A DNA stretch of 64,000 nucleotides. It comes from Xanthoparmelia taractica. Its lineage: Eukaryota; Ascomycota; Lecanoromycetes; Lecanorales; Parmeliaceae. Positions 59,598-64,000 of the stretch are shown in pieces. Below the pieces are notes generated by a model. The model made no database searches. It had not been told where the DNA came from and saw nothing but the letters and a program-made list of their open reading frames with translations. How positions within the stretch are numbered: position 1 is the stretch's first letter; each line of letters starts with the position of its first letter. Both the position numbers and the translations under genes were made by a program. The stretch covers positions 46,124 through 110,123 of the forward strand of contig JANQBS010000133.1 of the NCBI GenBank assembly GCA_033085395.1. The letters are read 5' to 3'.

Positions 59598-60059
59598 TTT
59601 TGGTCACAATGATTTTTACAAGGAAGAAAAGTAGAGAATCTCGGTGCGGTGAAAGCGTTGGCCCACCTCGTGCGCGAAGAAAAAGCTGCCACCTGATGTC
59701 GAATCGGCCGACAGAGGCTGTGATCCGGAGGTCTTGGGCACAGATTTGAGCGGGAGATGCTTGCCCTACCAGAAAAATGGTCTGGTTACAACGCGTCTGA
59801 GCACTGGCTTGGATGGGGAAGGATAAGCGAAGAAAGAATGAGCAGAGAAGCCGCAAGGCAAGTACTGGAGCGACGGCTGGATGGATCGGTGACATATCCT
59901 GCCGTCAACGCCTGCATGGCGCGATAAGATCATGCGGGCATGCACAATATGTGATCAGTGACTCGTCTATCCTCCTCGAAGGTGCATAATCGGACATACT
60001 GACATGATGCTATGCCGTAGTGCGACATCTCAATTGCAACTAAACGTCCTTAGACGCCG
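59598..60059. other. Gap between SnoaL and P450 relics
   Basis: Minus-strand frame upstream of the SnoaL start has no motif. No other feature. Confidence 0.4.
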
Positions 60060-61060
60060 TCACTTATCCACGCCCGATATCGGCGTGAAGGTAATGTGCA
60101 AGTCCCCCGGCGCCAGCGTAAAATCCTCTCGGCTGTCCTCCTCAATCCCGCGGCCCGTCTCTCCCAGCGCAAAGGCGAAATCGTACGTGAGCACCAGCTT
60201 CGCGATGAGGGTTCGAATATTCAGCAACGCGAGCGAGCGCCCAATGCAACCGTACGTGCCTGTTCATATGCATCGTTATCAGCTTCGGCATCCGATAGTT
60301 AGTAAGGAGCCAGCAGTAGAGGGCTGGAATGGTGCGTTGGGCGGCATTCAGAAGCGGACTGCTTTCTGTAAGCGAGCTTACCGGTTGAGAAGGGTGCGAA
60401 AGCGGAGCGCTCTTTGATCAGTTCTGGGATCGAATACCACCGCTCGGGAATAAAGGATTCGGCGTCGGTTTAGACTTTATTAACTACGTGCGAGGATTTT
60501 GATTAGCGCTTTATATCCTTGTGCTCGACTTATATAAAATTAAGGTTGACCAATCCTCGTGTGTATAATGGCGGAAGAGGGTTAATCTGAGATTGCTGAG
60601 AAGCTCATATCTGCCGAGTACATATTGTAAAGATTATACTGTGATGTTACCGGGGATAAATACATCTTCGATAATTAATTCTTCAGGTGGTGTTAGAGGT
60701 TCTAGCCCAGTGATCATAGGGGGATAAAGGCGGAAGGTCTCGTTGATGACGCCGTTGAGATAATCGAGATGTTAAAGTTATAGGTGTTGAATTTTCTTTG
60801 GGTAGATCGCAGGATCGATGGAGGCGAGCTCTTTGCGGAGCTTGAAGATGTGTGAAGGGTGGCGTACGAGTTTATAGAAGATATGCGTTAGTGCGCTGGC
60901 GGTGATATCACTGTACGATGACAAATTCACTTGGTGAGTACACTTGATTCGGTGCAGAGAGAGCGATGGGCGGTTGGAGTTGAGGATCAAACCAACCTTC
61001 CGGCAACGATGATAAGCTGTGCATCACCCTCTCCTATCATATAGTCTAACGGTAGAACTC
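60060..61060 (-). pseudogene. Cytochrome P450 pseudogene, 5' part lost in AT-rich DNA
   Basis: The C-terminal half of a fungal microsomal P450 is readable. I helix: GDAQLIIVAG, then SDITASALTHIFYKLVRHP after an intron. K helix: LNGVINETFRLYPPMITG with the ExxR at about 60730-60741. Then PPEELIIEDVFIPGNITV, DAESFIPERWYSIPEL and RSAFAPFSTG. Removal of the intron 60381-60260 gives the heme loop FSTGTYGCIG (Cys codon 60246-60248) and IRTLIAKLVLTYDFAFALGE; the natural stop is at 60060. Damage: TAA codons in the segment before LNGV (near 60774-60782) and TAA near 60470 just before TDAES. The region between 60480 and 60780 is already AT-rich. The N-terminal half, which should lie beyond 61190, is not recognisable inside the AT-rich block. 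Membrane-bound oxidase of the same relic cluster. Confidence 0.85.
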
Positions 61061-61064
61061 GACG

Positions 61065-61167
61065 GTTTTGCGGTGCAAAACGGGTCAGGGGACGATCTAA
61101 TTGGGTCGCGTAGCCTTCTCGTCGCGGGCCGCGTGCTAAGAGGGCTTGACGTTTTGCAGTGCAAAAC
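61065..61167. mobile_element. Possible 103-bp element with 17-bp palindromic ends
   Basis: GTTTTGCGGTGCAAAAC at 61065-61081 and GTTTTGCAGTGCAAAAC at 61151-61167 differ by one base. Each is an 8+1+8 palindrome, so they are direct and inverted repeats at once. They bracket about 69 bp of GC-rich sequence within DNA that is turning AT-rich, right at the 5' limit of the readable P450. No target duplication is obvious. It may be a tiny MITE-like insertion or a pair of protein-binding palindromes. Confidence 0.4.
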
Positions 61168-61189
61168 AGCCGAAGAAAATCCAGCATAA

Positions 61190-64000
61190 CTCGCCTCGAT
61201 TATATGCGGTGGAAATTCTAAAGAGTATATTTTGTAGAGCCCGCTTAGCGCTCTTTAACGCGCTATCGTTAACTAAGATCGAGCCCGAACCTGTTAAGTT
61301 ATAGAGTCGATTAATTTAATGGGCGAAGATTCGCTAAGAACTATATGCGAGTTCTTTCGACGAGGTCTTAGCGGATTTTTCTTATTTCTTTTCCTTCGAT
61401 TAGAAATATTATATAATTTAAATTTAATAAATAGCCTTGAATATTAAGATTAGAGTCCGACTTTAGCGTCTTAATTCAAGAAAAGTTTAATTATATCGAG
61501 CGAGTTCGTAGAGTAGAATATTTTTTTCCTTATTAGATAGTGCTAGTAATTCTCTAACGTCTAAGATAGAGAGTTACTCTCTTCTAGCTCTCGACGAAGA
61601 AACTCGAGTTATATATAATCGAAGCGATCTCTCTACTTATAGATAATCTTCTTTCTCGTTACTCTAACTTAAATAAAAATAAAAATAATTATAGAGAAAA
61701 ATATTTAATATATAAAAAGTAGGGTTTAGCTAGATTAGGGTTTAAATATTAAGAATAATAGTTAGAGATTAAATAGATAGGGAAAGGCGAGGCTAGTCCT
61801 AATAGTATATATAGTCCCTTCGTATATAGTAGGTAGATCTATTAGGTAGGCTGAATATTCTTTAATTACACGTATTTATCTAGTAGTTAATCAATCGAAA
61901 CGAGCGCGATTTGTGAGTAATATATCGTTTATTTGCTATTCTATCCTATACTACATTTATATATAGCTCAGCTATTATATAATAGAACGCCCCCTCATTA
62001 ATTCTCTTATAAAGCTTTATTAGTTATACACGCACTTAGCAGATAGACTCTCTCCCCTCCTTCCTCGAAATTACTCACAATTAAACAACTATATATAGAC
62101 GCCGCGACGCCTTAGAATATAGTGTTATTAATATTATAGAATCCGTTGTTTTTAGTAGAAAAGAATCGGGCGATAGAAATATCGAAAGCTCGCCTTCTTC
62201 GATCGCTAGAAGTCTTAGTCTTATAATTTATATTCACGTATACTTCACCGCCTATTAACAGAAGAGATATAATATACGAATTCACCTTCTTTTTAATTAT
62301 ACTCTAATATTAAGAAAGATAATTAATATTCTCGTAATTATATACGGTTTTCTTATTATTAAAATTATTATTAGTTATTAGTCGTTCGATTAAAGACTTC
62401 TTAAAGATTCGTCTATTAATGCGATCGAGTTTATTATAAGATCTATACACGATATTTACGCGGACTATATTTAATTTAGTATACTTTTATATCTCGAGTA
62501 GAAGATCGCGCGGATTGTAACGTCTCTTTTATAATATATCGAGTATCGGGACATAAATAGAGAATTATAAGAAACTATTAGTAGATTCGAAGAAAAAAGA
62601 GGGCGAAGTAAAGAAACGAGTATTATTAGAAGTCGACGAATTAGAGTCGCTATTATTAGAGTCGAAGAAGAAGAGATCGTTCGTAGTCCCGCTATTGACC
62701 CCTATAGTCGCACGCGTAGCATTATACTCGTCCTAAATCTCCTCGACGAACATATAGAAATAGACGAATATTATATATAGAGCGTAATTAATAGTTATCT
62801 TATACGAGATAGAAGTTAGAGAAGAATTACTTATAGATATAATCTTTAATAATCGATACGAAGATCTTAGAAGTATTGAAAATAGCGAATAAATTTTAGG
62901 TTTAAACTAACGTTACGCTTTATATAGTCTAAAGAGTTACGAGTTAATCGACGTTTAGCTTAAATAGAATCTCTTTAACAATATTAATCTACTATTATAT
63001 TAGCACGTTCGGCCTTTAGATAGCTATATTATTAATAATCTAGCGTTTAAAGCAGTGAGATATTAGGGGCTTTCGAAAGTAAGATCGTAGAGCCCGATAG
63101 TCGAGCGACGATTTATCTACTAGCAGTCCGAAGACTGCGAAGATATTTAGACTATACTCGTCTTCGGCGAGCTATATAGCAAAGATTAAGTTATTATTGT
63201 TAATAGAAGTGAAAATAGTTATAATAGTAATAATAAGAATAATTACTAAGAGATATCGAGATAAGAGTAATTTAAATATAATAAAAGAGAGTAATCTAAT
63301 AGATTATTAATAGTACTTAAAGATAATTAAAAGAAGACGAAAGATAATAGAAGTAATAATAATTAAGAGAAAATAAGAATTTAAAGTGAGGGTTTAAAGT
63401 AAGAATATCGAGTTTATTAGTAGATACTAATAATAAAATAAAAAAGAGAGCAATTTAAGTTATTATTAATAATACTTATAAATAATTAAAACGAGGTAAA
63501 AGATATTAGAAGTAATAATAATTAAGAGAAAGTGAGAGATTAAAGTAAGAATATCGAGTCTATTAGTAGCGTAGTCTCTTTCGAATTAACACTTATTTCT
63601 TAGCGACGATAATAAGCAGTATACGAGTAATCGCGTATTCGCGTAATTATAATAGGGGATAGCAATTATAATACGAGATTATATACGGTTAATAGAATTA
63701 ATTAGAAAAAATATAACTTAAGAAAAGTAAGCGTATCAATAGAACTAATTAAAAGTTCGTTTAACGCTACTATCTAGAATAATAATTATAGTCTTAAAGT
63801 CGTATATAATTAATATAGTAATATAAAATATTATTTAATTATTAATAAATTAAAATATATAAAGAAAAGAATTAGACTTATAGATATAAAATCGATTAAG
63901 ATAATTTCTAGAAACTCTAGATATTATTTATTAAATTTAAAATATATCTAAAGATATATTAATATAGAAATATAGAAATAAATATATTAATATAAAAAAG
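61190..64000. repeat. AT-rich block with RIP signature
   Basis: Continuous AT-rich DNA without any frame above 60 codons. TpA is extremely frequent, CpG is well kept, while CpA and TpG are nearly missing; for example 62581-62640 contains neither. That is the footprint of repeat-induced point mutation, which turns CpA into TpA. The transition starts softly at about 60430. No LTR, terminal repeat or coding remnant of the founding repeat could be recognised. It runs off the window end. Confidence 0.85.
63303..63568. repeat. Imperfect tandem repeat in the AT-rich block
   Basis: Two units of about 110-120 bp with starts about 157 bp apart (63303-63423 and 63460-63568). Shared landmarks in the same order: TATTAATA-TACTTA, ATAATTAAAA, AGAAGTAATAATAATTAAGA and AAAGTAAGAATATCGAGT. 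Both end in TATTAGTAG. Confidence 0.6.

Noticed and set aside
1..64000. tRNA, rRNA and CRISPR arrays
   Set aside because: No T-arm (GGTTCGA) within a plausible cloverleaf, no rRNA-like stretch and no regularly spaced repeats were found by eye; a covariance-model search would be decisive.
61190..64000. Coding remnants of a transposase or reverse transcriptase
   Set aside because: Stops are too dense and no motif of either enzyme could be recognised in any frame.

Overview
The window looks like nuclear DNA of a filamentous ascomycete (Pezizomycotina). Genes are split by short introns of about 42-122 nt with GT..AG ends and CTAAC/CTGAC-type branch sites. The protein families are typical of that group: ULD/zinc-finger proteins, the giant DUF6606/DUF3638/DUF3645 protein, DUF6604, 2EXR, GH30 and GH45, and secreted ferritin-like and carbohydrate-binding proteins. 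The right end is an AT-rich block with the signature of repeat-induced point mutation (RIP). I do not name a genus.

Layout. 0.9-6.1 kb, minus strand: a six-exon ULD/zinc-finger protein and a basic coiled-coil protein. 7.1-8.2 kb: a broken GH45 endoglucanase. 9.8-10.8 kb: a 2EXR/F-box-like protein. 12.4-21.7 kb, minus: one giant gene of about 3,064 residues with a P-loop. 23.8-28 kb: a secreted ferritin-like protein, a small surface-protein candidate and an F-box relic. 28.9-34.4 kb, minus: a ULP1-like cysteine protease and a GH30 glycosidase. 36-46 kb, plus: an SDR, a small Cys-containing secreted protein, a DUF6604 protein, an FAD monooxygenase and a two-repeat secreted protein. 46-54.6 kb: a damaged unknown gene, a protein kinase, two more secreted proteins and an unknown 194-residue protein. 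55.0-61.1 kb: an intact FAD monooxygenase followed by relics of a UbiA-type prenyltransferase/terpene cyclase, a SnoaL/NTF2-like protein and a cytochrome P450. From about 60.4 kb to the end the DNA is AT-rich, almost free of CpA and TpG, and has no open gene.

Two themes matter. First, the 55-61 kb stretch reads as a dead or dying terpenoid-type gene cluster whose P450 runs into the RIP block, with a possible short palindromic insertion inside it. Second, at least four otherwise well-conserved genes need single-base corrections, mostly at short homopolymer runs, to stay open. This is either residual indel error in the assembly or very recent decay, and it limits how far any single frameshift here should be read as biology. 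Exon joins were worked out by hand from reading-frame continuity; the corrected coding lengths of every multi-exon gene reported as CDS come out divisible by three.
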